Notes: generated by a model not told the origin, from the sequence alone. A stretch of 62,014 nt of DNA from RGIG3077 sp964490175 (GCA_964490175.1 CAZBAI010000009.1:1-62014); one strand, 5' to 3'; positions 23,701-32,727 are shown, counted from the first letter of the stretch. A program made the numbers and translations.

Positions 23701-26280
23701 TCAATCTTCTCTGTATTCTTCGATTATGAATGCCTCGAAGATATCACCCTCTTTGATATCGTTATATTTTTCAAGACCGATACCGCATTCATATCCCTGA
23801 TTTACTTCCTTAACATCGTCCTTAAATCTCTTAAGGCTGTCGATTTTATCTTCAGCCAAAACAATACCGTCACGAACCACTCTTATCTGGCAGGCACGTG
23901 TGACCTTGCCTTCGAGAATATATCCGCCCGCTATCATACCGACGCTGGAAATTTTATAAACCTGACGAACTTCGATTCTACCCATTTGCACTTCACGGAA
24001 TTTCGGTGCAAGCATACCCTTCATAGCGGTCGAAATTTCCTCAATGGCGTCATAAATAATCCTGTAAAGTCTGATATCCACACCGTCACGTCTTGCGTTT
24101 TCAAGCGCAATCGGGTCGGGACGAACGTTAAATCCGACAATTATTGCGTTTGAAGCGTTCGCAAGCATAACATCGCTCTCACTTACAGCACCTACGCCGC
24201 CGTGAATAACCCTAACTCTTACCTCATCATTGGTCAATTTTTCAAGCGACTGCTTTACCGCTTCGACCGAACCCTGAACATCTGCCTTTACAATAATGGG
24301 CAGCTCTTTAATCTCACCCTGCTCGATTCGTGAGAATAAATTATCAAGCGTAACTTTTTGATACTGCTTGAATACCTCCTGCTTGGCTTCTTCCTTGCGC
24401 TGGTTTACAAGCTCTCTTGCAAGCTTTTCATCCTCAACCGCATTGAAGATATCGCCTGCGCTGGGCACCTCGGCAAGGCCGGTTATCTCAACGGGAACGG
24501 ACGGACCTGCCGTCTTAACGCTTCTGCCCTTGTCATCGGTCATCACTCTTATTCTGCCCTCGGCTGTGCCGGCTATTACAATATCGCCGGATTTTAACGT
24601 GCCGTTTTGCACAAGCACAGTTGCCACAGGGCCTCTGCCCTTATCAAGGCGTGCTTCGATTACAGTACCTTTTGCGAGCCTGTCGGGATTTGCTTTAAGT
24701 TCCATAACATCGGCAACCAAAACGACATTTTCCAAAAGCTCGTCAATACCCTCGCCGGTTTTTGCCGATACGGGAACGCAAATTACATCGCCGCCCCATT
24801 CTTCGATAACAAGGCCGTGCTCGGTCAGCTCCTGCTTAACTCTGTCGGGATTAGCTCCCTCTTTATCGATTTTGTTGACAGCGACTATAATTTGAACATT
24901 TGCCGCCTTTGCGTGGTTTATGGCTTCAACTGTCTGCGGCATAATACCGTCATCTGCCGCAACAACAAGAATAGCAATATCCGTAACGGAAGCACCTCTT
25001 GCACGCATTGAAGTAAACGCTTCGTGACCGGGGGTGTCAAGGAAAGTTACTTCACGTCCGCCGACCGATACTCTGTAAGCACCGATATGCTGTGTAATAC
25101 CGCCCGCCTCGGAGGCTGTTACGTTTGAATTTCTTATTCTGTCAAGAAGCGAAGTCTTGCCGTGGTCAACGTGACCCATTACAACAACAACAGGACTTCT
25201 TTCTACAAGAACGCCGTCGTCATCGTCTTCATTATTGATAAGGCGCTCTTCAATTGTGATTACAACTTCCTTTTCAACCTTTGCACCAAGCTCCTCCGCT
25301 ACAAGAGCCGCAGTGTCAAAATCAATAACCTGATTTATGCTTGCGAAAACATCAAGCCCCATAAGCTTTTTGATAACTTCGGTTGCAGTCACCTTAAGCT
25401 TTTGAGCCAAATCGCCGACGGAAATTTCCTCCGGAATAGTCACTTTAAGCTGTTGCTTTCTTGCCCTTTCAAGCGCCAATCGCTGAAGCTTTTCCGCCTC
25501 GGTTTCACGCTTTGAGCTTAAATGCTGATTTTTACGCTGCGCTGATTTTTGTGTGATCTTCTGCTTTTTGGAATAATTATCCTTATTCTTTCCGCCTTGC
25601 GGAGCGATTTTTTCATAGCGCTCATTATATTTATCAAGGTCAACATAGCTGCCTCTGGTATCAACCGTGGTGCGCTTTACAGTCGGCTCGTTTGACGTTG
25701 TCGAAGTAAAATTCGATGAAAGCTGCTGACGCACACCCCTATCCTGAGCCTTTGCAGGCGCTTTTTGAGCCTTTTTGGAAGACTTTGTTTCCTTTTTGGC
25801 TTGCTCTGTCTTATTTGCAACGCTATCTTGCACTTTGTCCGAAACTTTAGCGGATTCGGCGCTTTTAACCTCTTTTTTGTCATTATCGACTTGCTGCGGC
25901 ACTGCGTTTTTTTCTGATTTTGCGGTTGTTTCAACCTTTTCGGCTTTCTCAACCTTTTCAATCTTTTCGGATTTTTTGGCTTTTTCGGTCTTTTCGGTTT
26001 TAGCCGATTCACGCCGCAACGCCTTTTGAGCCTTCTTCTCGGATTTAGGTTCTTGCTTTGCCTTTAATGCAGGCTTATTCTTTGAAGCAAAATATGAATC
26101 AAAGCTTTCTACCTCATTATTCTGAGAATAATATTCGAGAAGAAGATTCACCTCCTCGCTGTCAAGACCCGAAGCGGGCTTTTTCTTGGCACCGGTAAGC
26201 TGCTCAAGAGAATTTATAAGCTCCTGATTACCCTGCGAAAGCTCTTTTGCCAAGTCATTAAGTTTAACCTTTTTAGTCAT
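23701..26280 (-). CDS. infB: Translation initiation factor IF-2
   Basis: This 859-aa GTPase delivers fMet-tRNA to the 30S subunit. N-terminal IF2_N (MTKKVKLNDLAKELSQGNQEL), a long low-complexity Lys/Glu/Ala region (about 75-265, with EKTEKAKKSEKIEKVEK), a second IF2_N, then the G domain with GHVDHGKTS, DTPGHEAFTSMRARGA and NKIDKEGANPDRV, and C-terminal domains ending EAFIIEEYRED. Located directly after ylxQ in the nusA operon. Confidence 0.97.
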   Translation of the reverse strand: MTKKVKLNDLAKELSQGNQELINSLEQLTGAKKKPASGLDSEEVNLLLEYYSQNNEVESFDSYFASKNKPALKAKQEPKSEKKAQKALRRESAKTEKTEKAKKSEKIEKVEKAEKVETTAKSEKNAVPQQVDNDKKEVKSAESAKVSDKVQDSVANKTEQAKKETKSSKKAQKAPAKAQDRGVRQQLSSNFTSTTSNEPTVKRTTVDTRGSYVDLDKYNERYEKIAPQGGKNKDNYSKKQKITQKSAQRKNQHLSSKRETEAEKLQRLALERARKQQLKVTIPEEISVGDLAQKLKVTATEVIKKLMGLDVFASINQVIDFDTAALVAEELGAKVEKEVVITIEERLINNEDDDDGVLVERSPVVVVMGHVDHGKTSLLDRIRNSNVTASEAGGITQHIGAYRVSVGGREVTFLDTPGHEAFTSMRARGASVTDIAILVVAADDGIMPQTVEAINHAKAANVQIIVAVNKIDKEGANPDRVKQELTEHGLVIEEWGGDVICVPVSAKTGEGIDELLENVVLVADVMELKANPDRLAKGTVIEARLDKGRGPVATVLVQNGTLKSGDIVIAGTAEGRIRVMTDDKGRSVKTAGPSVPVEITGLAEVPSAGDIFNAVEDEKLARELVNQRKEEAKQEVFKQYQKVTLDNLFSRIEQGEIKELPIIVKADVQGSVEAVKQSLEKLTNDEVRVRVIHGGVGAVSESDVMLANASNAIIVGFNVRPDPIALENARRDGVDIRLYRIIYDAIEEISTAMKGMLAPKFREVQMGRIEVRQVYKISSVGMIAGGYILEGKVTRACQIRVVRDGIVLAEDKIDSLKRFKDDVKEVNQGYECGIGLEKYNDIKEGDIFEAFIIEEYRED

Positions 26281-26323
26281 AGGCGAATCCCCCTTAAATT
26301 GTAGCGGATAAATTTATATAATA

Positions 26324-26647
26324 TTATTTTGCAGCAATACTGTTGCTTGAATATTCGGCGAATTTTGCGGCAAAGCCTTTATCGTTTACGGAAAAAACGG
26401 CATATTCTTTTTTCAATGCGTTATATGCCTGATTTGACGTAAAATCACCGATAACCACGGGAATATTTCCATATTTACGGCAGAAAAAACGTGCTTCTTT
26501 TTCAGTTTTTTCCGAAACGTCCGACGCAAGTAAAATACAGGCGCAATCACCGTTTGAAGCGGCGGCAATCGACTTATCGAAACCGCCGATAAGCTTGCCG
26601 GCTTTGGCGCAAATTGTCAGCAGATTAAGCGTTTTGTTCGAGTTCAT
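26324..26647 (-). CDS. ylxQ: L7Ae-family RNA-binding protein YlxQ
   Basis: This is a 107-aa protein of the ribosomal L7Ae/L30e/S12e/Gadd45 family. It begins MNSNKTLNLLTICAKAGKLIGG and has the kink-turn-binding pattern AAASNGDCACILLASDVSEKT. Family members bind kink-turn RNA; the target of YlxQ is not established. Start ATG 26645-26647 lies inside the end of ylxR (23-nt overlap) behind GAGGAA, showing translational coupling. Confidence 0.88.
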   Translation of the reverse strand: MNSNKTLNLLTICAKAGKLIGGFDKSIAAASNGDCACILLASDVSEKTEKEARFFCRKYGNIPVVIGDFTSNQAYNALKKEYAVFSVNDKGFAAKFAEYSSNSIAAK

Positions 26648-26894
26648 TGAGCATTTCCTCATAAACAGAATCTGCAATTTCACACTCAAGCGTACGTGCG
26701 GCTCTTTTGTTTTTTTTCAAAGCCGCAAGGCATTTTGTGTTTTTGCAAACATAAGCGCCTCTGCCGTTCATTTTTCCGGTAAGATCAAGACAAACGCTGC
26801 CCTGCGGTGTGCGAACAATTCGTATAAGCTCACGCTTGGGCTTCATCTCGCCGCAGCCGCAGCACATCCTCATGGGAATTTTTTTATTTGTCAT
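26625..26894 (-). CDS. ylxR: YlxR (DUF448) RNA-binding protein
   Basis: This 89-aa protein has the conserved start MTNKKIPMRMCCGCGEMKPK with two close cysteine pairs and LIRIVRTPQG, matching the DUF448/YlxR family between nusA and infB. Homologues bind RNA and have been linked to RNase P and to nucleoid-associated regulation. It begins 22 nt after nusA and overlaps ylxQ. Confidence 0.9.
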   Translation of the reverse strand: MTNKKIPMRMCCGCGEMKPKRELIRIVRTPQGSVCLDLTGKMNGRGAYVCKNTKCLAALKKNKRAARTLECEIADSVYEEMLNELEQNA

Positions 26895-26915
26895 AATGCT
26901 GTCAGCCTTTCAAAA

Positions 26916-27980
26916 TCAATCGTTTATGCCCTTGATTGTGTTTTCAAATTCGGGTTTAATGTCAATTTTAAAGCCGGTAAGTCTTGCGGCAAGCTTGGCA
27001 TTTTGTCCCCTATTTCCAATTGCAAGCGAAAGCTGATTATTAGGCACAACAACCGTGCATTTTTTTGCTTCCTCGTCATCGACGGTAACGCTGAGAACCT
27101 CCGCCGGGGCAAGTGCTTTGGCGATAAACTCCTCGGGCACATCACTGTAGCCGACAAGGTCTATTTTTTCGCCGCTAAGTTCACGCAAAATTGCGTTAAT
27201 ACGGCTTCTGCCGGGTCCAATGCAAGCGCCGATTGCGTCAACGTTCGCATTTTTCGATACCACGGCGATTTTGGTTCTGCCGCCGGCCTCTCTCGATATA
27301 GCCTTAATTTCAACCGTTCCGTCGTAAATTTCGGGCACTTCAAGCTCAAAAAGGCGCTTGACAAGGTCTTTGTGTGTACGTGAAATTTTAATTATAGGTT
27401 TTCTGTCGGGATTGAGAATCGCTACGACATAAACCTTAATGATATCGCCCTCGACAAGCGTTTCGCCCGGAATTTGCTCATTTCTGAAAAGATAAAGCTC
27501 GGTGCCGTCATACATAAGATTTACCGTTCCTCTATTCGGTTCGACCTTGGTGACCGTAACGGTAATGCACTCATGCTCCTTGCTGCCGAATTGCTCGATA
27601 AGCTTTGCACGGTTAATTTCCTTTATGTCGCCCCTTATGGACTGTTTTGCCGATTGTGCCGCAACACGCCCGAATTTTGATTTATCAAGCGGAATATGGC
27701 AGATATCGCCGACCGAAAGCCGCTTATCATACGACTTGGCGGGAGTAATGTTTATTTCGTTTGCCGAATCCTCAGGTTCGCCCTCGACAACGGTTTTCAA
27801 AAGCGCCATTTCAAAAATATTATTCTCAGGATCGATAATCACGCTGATTCGCTCTGTATCGGGATAATCACGTTTAATCGCCTTAGTTATCGCAGATGAT
27901 ATTTTTTCGATAAGAACAGACGCTTCAACGCCGTTTTCTTTTTCAAGTAAGGCGAGAGCCTCAAAGAAATCCTTGCTCAT
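26916..27980 (-). CDS. nusA: Transcription termination/antitermination factor NusA
   Basis: This 354-aa protein contains the NusA N-terminal RNA polymerase-binding domain (MSKDFFEALALLEKENGV), an S1 domain (GTVNLMYDGTELYLFRNEQI region) and two KH domains (IGACIGPGRSRINAILREL; LAIGNRGQNAKLAARLTG). It lacks the C-terminal acidic repeats of E. coli NusA, as is normal in Firmicutes. It overlaps rimP by 4 nt. Confidence 0.96.
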   Translation of the reverse strand: MSKDFFEALALLEKENGVEASVLIEKISSAITKAIKRDYPDTERISVIIDPENNIFEMALLKTVVEGEPEDSANEINITPAKSYDKRLSVGDICHIPLDKSKFGRVAAQSAKQSIRGDIKEINRAKLIEQFGSKEHECITVTVTKVEPNRGTVNLMYDGTELYLFRNEQIPGETLVEGDIIKVYVVAILNPDRKPIIKISRTHKDLVKRLFELEVPEIYDGTVEIKAISREAGGRTKIAVVSKNANVDAIGACIGPGRSRINAILRELSGEKIDLVGYSDVPEEFIAKALAPAEVLSVTVDDEEAKKCTVVVPNNQLSLAIGNRGQNAKLAARLTGFKIDIKPEFENTIKGIND

Positions 27981-28465
27981 AATTCTTCTCCTTCATAGGG
28001 TTTGTTATCTATGGTTTTTACTGACGCAATATCCGCAAATTTAACGGATAAAGCGCATTTTCCGGCAATTTTCAGACCCTGTGTGTCAAACTCCTCTAAA
28101 ACGCCTTCAAATTCACGCACATCATCAATCGGGCGAATTGTCTTTAAAGAAATTTCGCTTCCGATATAGCTCTCAAAATGAGATTTTCTGGTCAATTCAC
28201 GTTCGGCACCGGGTGAACACACTTCAAAAAAATCCCACGGAACATCTTTAAACAAAGCGTCAAGTTCTTTATCAAGCGGATGTGAAACCTTAACGCAATC
28301 ATCAATATCAATCCCGTTTTCGCTGTCAATATACACCCGAAGATACATCGAAGCGCCTTCTTTTTCAAAGCGAATATCCCAAATCGTGTAACCGAGTTCA
28401 TCGACAATACGTTGTGCAACGGCGCTGACCTTGCTTTCGGTCGGACTGTAATTTTTCAGTCGCAT
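27977..28465 (-). CDS. rimP: Ribosome maturation factor RimP
   Basis: This 162-aa protein is needed for 30S maturation. It shows ELGYTIWDIRFEKEGASMYLRVYIDSENGIDIDDCVKVS, the RimP N-terminal hallmark, and EVCSPGAERELTRKSHF. Two adjacent ATGs exist (28468 and 28465); the second has GGAG at 7 nt, the first at only 4 nt, so 28465 is preferred. First gene of the nine-gene operon ending in ribF. A strong hairpin sits in its leader. Confidence 0.93.
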   Translation of the reverse strand: MRLKNYSPTESKVSAVAQRIVDELGYTIWDIRFEKEGASMYLRVYIDSENGIDIDDCVKVSHPLDKELDALFKDVPWDFFEVCSPGAERELTRKSHFESYIGSEISLKTIRPIDDVREFEGVLEEFDTQGLKIAGKCALSVKFADIASVKTIDNKPYEGEEL

Positions 28466-28504
28466 CATCGTACTCCTTTTCAAAAAAATCCTTATACATA
28501 AACG

Positions 28505-28528
28505 AAAGACCGAAGTGATTCGGTCTTT
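28505..28528 (-). promoter_or_regulatory. Leader hairpin of the rimP-nusA operon / terminator of recR
   Basis: AAAGACCGAA (28505-28514) and TTCGGTCTTT (28519-28528) form a perfect 10-bp stem with a 4-nt loop. It lies between the promoter at 28547-28575 and rimP, so it is transcribed in the leader. The following T-run on the minus strand is broken (TTTCGTTT), consistent with a weak or factor-assisted terminator. Confidence 0.6.
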
Positions 28529-28546
28529 GGTGCAACTATATGTTAT

Positions 28547-28575
28547 AGTATATCACAGCTTTTTCGGAAAATCAA
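28547..28575 (-). promoter_or_regulatory. Promoter of the rimP-nusA-infB operon
   Basis: On the minus strand TTGATT (28570-28575), 17 nt ending in TGTGA, TATACT (28547-28552). It is inside the recR-rimP gap. Confidence 0.75.
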
Positions 28576-28621
28576 GTCTTTTTTCAAAAAAAGCCGAAAA
28601 AATATCAAAAATACGGCAAAG

Positions 28622-29221
28622 TCACATTTCGTTTCGGTTTTCAAGCGCCCGAAACAGCGTTACTTCATCGGCATATTCAACCTGTGCACCCACAGGCAAA
28701 CCAAACGCAAGCCTTGTCACCTTAACGCCCAGCGGCTTTAAAATACGGGCAATATACATTGCCGTTGCCTCGCCCTCAACGGTAGGATTGGTCGCCATAA
28801 TAACCTCGCAAACTCCGTTACCGATTCTGGCAAGCAGCTCTTTTATTTTAAGCATATCCGGCGTTACACCGTCAATCGGAGATATCAGCCCGTGAAGCAC
28901 GTGATATGTACCTTTATATTCGCCGGTGCGTTCAAACGCCGAAATATCCTTTGGCGATTCAACAACGCAGACAATCGATTTATCACGCATAATGTCATCG
29001 CAAATCGGGCAAAGCTCATTCTCCGAAAGGTTTTGGCAGCACTTGCAATAGGTGATTTTGGTTTTTGCGTTTACAATGGCGTCGGCAAGGTCTTTAGCCT
29101 CCTCCTGCGACATTGTCATGACAAAATATGCAAGCCGTTGTGCTGTTTTCATTCCGATTCCGGGCAGCTTTGCAAACTGCTCGGCAAGAACGACAAGCGG
29201 CATTGCGTCATTGTTTCTCAT
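28622..29221 (-). CDS. recR: Recombination protein RecR
   Basis: This 199-aa protein of RecFOR-dependent recombinational repair has the helix-hairpin-helix KLPGIGMKTAQRLAYF, a zinc finger CKCCQNLSENELCPIC and a Toprim domain (VCVVESPKDISAFERTGEYKG; ATNPTVEGEATAMYI). It begins 6 nt after the YbaB gene in the conserved dnaX-ybaB-recR order. Confidence 0.96.
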   Translation of the reverse strand: MRNNDAMPLVVLAEQFAKLPGIGMKTAQRLAYFVMTMSQEEAKDLADAIVNAKTKITYCKCCQNLSENELCPICDDIMRDKSIVCVVESPKDISAFERTGEYKGTYHVLHGLISPIDGVTPDMLKIKELLARIGNGVCEVIMATNPTVEGEATAMYIARILKPLGVKVTRLAFGLPVGAQVEYADEVTLFRALENRNEM

Positions 29222-29227
29222 TGCCGA

Positions 29228-29578
29228 TTAAAACATTCCGGGGATGGAAACGCCGCCGGTAACCTTGCTGACTTCTTCTTCGGTTACAGCGTCGATATGC
29301 GCAACCGTTTCGTTTACAGCACTGATGATAAGGTCTTGAAGCATTTCGATATCATCGCCGTTTACAACCTCGGGCTTGATTGTGAGCGCTTTAATAACCT
29401 TTTTGCCCGACATAACAAGCTCAACGGCACCGCCGCCTACACTGCGTGTAAAGTCCTGCGACTCTATGTCCTCCTGTACCTGAGTGATCTGCTCCTGCAT
29501 TTTTTGAGCCTGTCTGATCATTTGATTCATATTCTGAGCGCCGCCTGCGCCCACGCCCTTAGGCAGTCTTGATTTCAT
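29228..29578 (-). CDS. YbaB/EbfC nucleoid-associated protein
   Basis: This 116-aa DNA-binding protein has the characteristic NMNQMIRQAQKMQEQITQVQ coiled coil and a central beta hairpin (RSVGGGAVELVMSGKKVIKALTI). Members form homodimers that bind DNA. Located between dnaX and recR, its usual place. The glycine-rich N-terminus (KGVGAGGAQN) is normal for the Firmicutes form. Confidence 0.93.
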   Translation of the reverse strand: MKSRLPKGVGAGGAQNMNQMIRQAQKMQEQITQVQEDIESQDFTRSVGGGAVELVMSGKKVIKALTIKPEVVNGDDIEMLQDLIISAVNETVAHIDAVTEEEVSKVTGGVSIPGMF

Positions 29579-29612
29579 TTGAAACTTCCTCCTGAATTTT
29601 CATCATTAAAAT

Positions 29613-31250
29613 TTATATTTTTCCTTCCGGAATTATCTCCGTAGGGACACCCGAAGCCTGTGCATTTTTGACAAAAGCCTCGGATTTATCAACATTTGCG
29701 GTTTGTGCGGTTTTCACCTTTGCCCTGATAATATATTGTCTGCCGAGCACCGTTTTTATCGATTCGCTAAGCGCCGCTTTATTTTCGGGCGTTTTAAACA
29801 ATTGCATAAAGAACGGGTTTTTGGTGATTATCAGCATTATGTTTTCATAAGCATATGCGACAGATCCATCCAAACTGCCGGCAACCGACGGCGACACTCT
29901 GAAAAATTCGTCGATAACCTCATTCCAGCGATCAACCCGCTTAAAATCCTGCGGACTGATTTTCGACAAATCGACCTGCGTTTCACCGCTTTCCTCACGC
30001 AATGCGGCCTTTTCTTTTGTTTTTCTTGCATCAGCGGTTTTCGCAATGCTTACGGCATTTTCAAAAGAATCGGAATTGCCAAGCTGCGCAATGCGCCTTT
30101 CAAGGGCGTCAATACGTGCAATGAGTGCGTCGGTTTTTGCCGAATCGATTCGGTCGTTTTTATCGGAAACATTGCCTGTTGCCAACCTTATAAAGCACAT
30201 TTCGATATGCGCGCGCTTATTAACGGCACGCACAAGCGAATCGGCGCAGTTTGAAATTTCACCGAGAACGGATATCACCGAAGAAAGCGAATATTCATTA
30301 GACAATTTTTTTAATATATCAAGCTCGTCGGGCATACAGTCAAGCAATGAAGAATCACCGTTTGAAGCCTTCAAAAGCATGAGATTGCGATATTGCACGA
30401 TAAGGTCGGCGCAAAGCCTTGACATATCTTTTGAGTTTGCATACAGCTTAGAAATAATATCAAGCGATTTTGCGACATCGTTTTGCGCAACGCTTTTCAT
30501 AATATCGAAAAGGTATTCCTTTCCGGCAACTCCGGCGGCATTTGCAACCGTATCGGAATCAATGCTATCGGAAAACGCCGCACACTGGTCAAGCAACGAA
30601 AGTGCGTCACGCATTCCGCCGTCGGCAAGCGAAGCGATCCTTGCGGCGGCATCGGCTGTAAGCGAAAATTCCTCATTATCGGCGATATAAAGCAGCCTAT
30701 CGGCGATATCACGAGGCAAAATCCGCCTAAAATCGAACCTTTGACATCTTGAAAGAATCGTTTGCGGGATTTTATGTGCCTCTGTGGTCGCAAGAATGAA
30801 TTTAACGTGCGCAGGCGGCTCTTCAAGCAGCTTTAAAAGTGCGTTAAAGGCGCTTACGCTGAGCATATGCACCTCATCGACAATATATATTTTATATTTG
30901 CACCGCTGAGGGGTAAAAAGCGCATTTTCACGCAACTGGCGAATATCGTCAACGCCGTTATTTGAAGCGGCATCAATTTCGATAATATCGCCGAGCGCAA
31001 AATCATCGGCGTCGGCACAGACCTCGCATTCGTTGCACGGATTGCCGTTTTGAGCGTTTTCGCAGTTGATTGCCTTGGCAAAAATCCTTGCGCAAGTGGT
31101 TTTGCCCGTTCCCCTTGAGCCGGTAAACAGATAGGCGTGCGCCGTGCGGTTATTCTTGATTTGATTGCGCAAAGTAACGGTGATGTGCGACTGCGAAATG
31201 ACATCATCAAACGATTTCGGACGCCATTTTGTATAAAGTGCCTTATACAT
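29613..31250 (-). CDS. dnaX: DNA polymerase III subunits gamma and tau
   Basis: This 545-aa clamp-loader ATPase begins MYKALYTKWRPKSFDDVISQ and has GSRGTGKTT (Walker A), a zinc module (CENAQNGNPCNECEVC), DEVHML (Walker B) and TILSRCQRFDFRRI (SRC arginine finger). The C-terminal third is the tau extension. Start ATG 31248-31250 lies behind AAAGGGG. The SRP RNA gene lies only 32 nt upstream and both probably share a promoter. Confidence 0.95.
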   Translation of the reverse strand: MYKALYTKWRPKSFDDVISQSHITVTLRNQIKNNRTAHAYLFTGSRGTGKTTCARIFAKAINCENAQNGNPCNECEVCADADDFALGDIIEIDAASNNGVDDIRQLRENALFTPQRCKYKIYIVDEVHMLSVSAFNALLKLLEEPPAHVKFILATTEAHKIPQTILSRCQRFDFRRILPRDIADRLLYIADNEEFSLTADAAARIASLADGGMRDALSLLDQCAAFSDSIDSDTVANAAGVAGKEYLFDIMKSVAQNDVAKSLDIISKLYANSKDMSRLCADLIVQYRNLMLLKASNGDSSLLDCMPDELDILKKLSNEYSLSSVISVLGEISNCADSLVRAVNKRAHIEMCFIRLATGNVSDKNDRIDSAKTDALIARIDALERRIAQLGNSDSFENAVSIAKTADARKTKEKAALREESGETQVDLSKISPQDFKRVDRWNEVIDEFFRVSPSVAGSLDGSVAYAYENIMLIITKNPFFMQLFKTPENKAALSESIKTVLGRQYIIRAKVKTAQTANVDKSEAFVKNAQASGVPTEIIPEGKI

Positions 31251-31282
31251 CACAATTCCCCTTTGCTGATTTCTCAAAAATT

Positions 31283-31406
31283 CCGAAACATAGGTGTGCA
31301 GGCTTACTGCGGCACATGGGACGGTCTGCTTAATGCTGCTCGGTTCCCCGCCTGACATGGTTCACAGTGACCCATTGCACAGGGCCCGCACACCTATATT
31401 TCGGAA
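31283..31406 (-). ncRNA. ffs: Signal recognition particle RNA, small bacterial type
   Basis: On the minus strand the ends pair as a long stem (CCGAAATATAGGTGTGC with GCACACCTATGTTTCGG). The apical domain has the invariant SRP core: GTGAACCATGTCAGG, the GGAA tetraloop (GGGGAACC), and CCGAGCAGC. There is no Alu domain, so this is the about 100-120-nt form. SRP RNA next to dnaX is known in other Firmicutes. Ends are estimated from the stem. Confidence 0.95.
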
Positions 31407-31416
31407 TTACCACAAC

Positions 31417-31445
31417 ATTATATCACAATATTTTTTTAATTGCAA
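31417..31445 (-). promoter_or_regulatory. Promoter of the SRP RNA-dnaX-ybaB-recR unit
   Basis: On the minus strand TTGCAA (31440-31445), 17 nt ending in TTGTGA, TATAAT (31417-31422), just before the SRP RNA 5' end. Confidence 0.85.
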
Positions 31446-31476
31446 GGGTTTTTTCAAAAAATATTGTCAAATTCAA

Positions 31477-31504
31477 AAAATGCCCGATTTTACACGGGCA
31501 TTTT
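31477..31504 (-). terminator. Terminator after the SGNH-like gene
   Basis: AAAATGCCCG (31477-31486) pairs with CGGGCATTTT (31495-31504); on the minus strand a T-run follows. It insulates the SGNH gene from the SRP RNA promoter. Confidence 0.8.
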
Positions 31505-31530
31505 CCATTAAAACCAACATTTTTCGATAT

Positions 31531-32727
31531 TTATTCACTGATACCGCTTACGATAATTCCCAAAATTTTAGGCTTGTTGTTTGTATCTTCAATCTCGATT
31601 CGGATTTTTGTATTTGCGGCAAAACCGTCGGCTTGCTTGTTTTTAAAAACCGAAACCTGCTTGCGCTCCGAACCTTGCGTCCATTTTGTGCTTCTGTATT
31701 CATATTCGTAATCATTAACATAAAGCCTGTAAACGCCGCCGTTGCCGTTCAAAGCATAAAGCAGTGAGAATGCGTCAAAATCCTTTTTAATTGTCGTTTG
31801 ATAAATACCGGGTGCGGTTTCGGACAGCGAAGAAAACGCAATATACTGATAAGAATCGTAAGAGGCGGTTTCTTCATAAAGCGGTTGCGAGGGAATTTGC
31901 GTTGTTTTCAAATCCTCGTCAACACATACGGAAATTGTCTGCACAGCGGCTGACACATACAGCGCATAGCCTTCATCATTGGGAAAAACGCCGTCATAGC
32001 TAAGCTCGGGATTATCGCTTTGCGAAAACGCTTCGGCAGCTTCAATGCACTTTCCGTTATAGTGAGCGGTTATCGCCCTTATAGCCTCGGCTTTTTTGGA
32101 ATTTTCGCTTTCGGTGCTTTGAATCACCGTCAAAATTTCGGCATTCGGATACGCCGCCTTTGCCGCCCTTACAAGCGCTTCATACTGCGAATCAAACGCC
32201 GTATTATAGTCGGTTCGCACATCATTTGCGCCGAGAGAAACAATAATAATGTCATAATCCACATTATTGTCAAGCGCCTTTATTTCATAATACTGAATGA
32301 ATGCCGTTGCATAATTATATGCAAGATTGGTAATGTAAACGCTTGAACCGTATTTTCCGTAAAGCTCGTCGCCGAGCGTATCAACCCAAGCCGTGCCGTC
32401 TTGCGAACCGTAGCCCGTGCAGGTTTCATCACCCAAAACAAGCACATTTACACGCTCGCCGTTTTTCAGTTTTTGATAAGCCGATTCACGTGTGCTGTCG
32501 ATAATGGCGCTGTCTATCGGGTTTGAATTTATATTCGAATCGGGCTTTGTATTTGAAAAATCATTCTTTTTCTCGGCATAAACGCTTGAAAAATAAGCTG
32601 CGTTTTCCTGTGCGGCAGGTTTATTTGTTTTATAGTATTTAAACGCCCATACGCCGCAGACTATGCCGCAAATTGCCATAATGCAGGCAAGAATGATTAC
32701 CTCAAGCCGTGTTACTCTGTTTCGCAT
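31531..32727 (-). CDS. Membrane-anchored SGNH-fold protein lacking catalytic Ser and His
   Basis: This is a 398-aa protein with one N-terminal helix (about residues 9-30) and an exterior SGNH/GDSL-like domain (about 92-265). Block I should be GDS but reads LGDETCTG (Ser replaced by Glu101); block III GAND (166-169) is intact; block V should be DxxHP but reads DGVFPNDEGY (Asp245 kept, His replaced by Phe248). The remaining 270-398 is a beta-rich module ending KILGIIVSGISE. It lies 21 nt after the polysaccharide BY-kinase gene, so it belongs to surface-polymer biology. An esterase/acyltransferase by family, but two of three catalytic residues are missing, so binding or structural function is more likely. 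Confidence 0.75.
   Translation of the reverse strand: MRNRVTRLEVIILACIMAICGIVCGVWAFKYYKTNKPAAQENAAYFSSVYAEKKNDFSNTKPDSNINSNPIDSAIIDSTRESAYQKLKNGERVNVLVLGDETCTGYGSQDGTAWVDTLGDELYGKYGSSVYITNLAYNYATAFIQYYEIKALDNNVDYDIIIVSLGANDVRTDYNTAFDSQYEALVRAAKAAYPNAEILTVIQSTESENSKKAEAIRAITAHYNGKCIEAAEAFSQSDNPELSYDGVFPNDEGYALYVSAAVQTISVCVDEDLKTTQIPSQPLYEETASYDSYQYIAFSSLSETAPGIYQTTIKKDFDAFSLLYALNGNGGVYRLYVNDYEYEYRSTKWTQGSERKQVSVFKNKQADGFAANTKIRIEIEDTNNKPKILGIIVSGISE

Noticed and set aside
24358..26029. Plus-strand frames opposite infB
   Set aside because: They mirror the repetitive Lys/Glu/Ala region and GTPase codons and lack ribosome sites; the minus-strand IF-2 is unambiguous.
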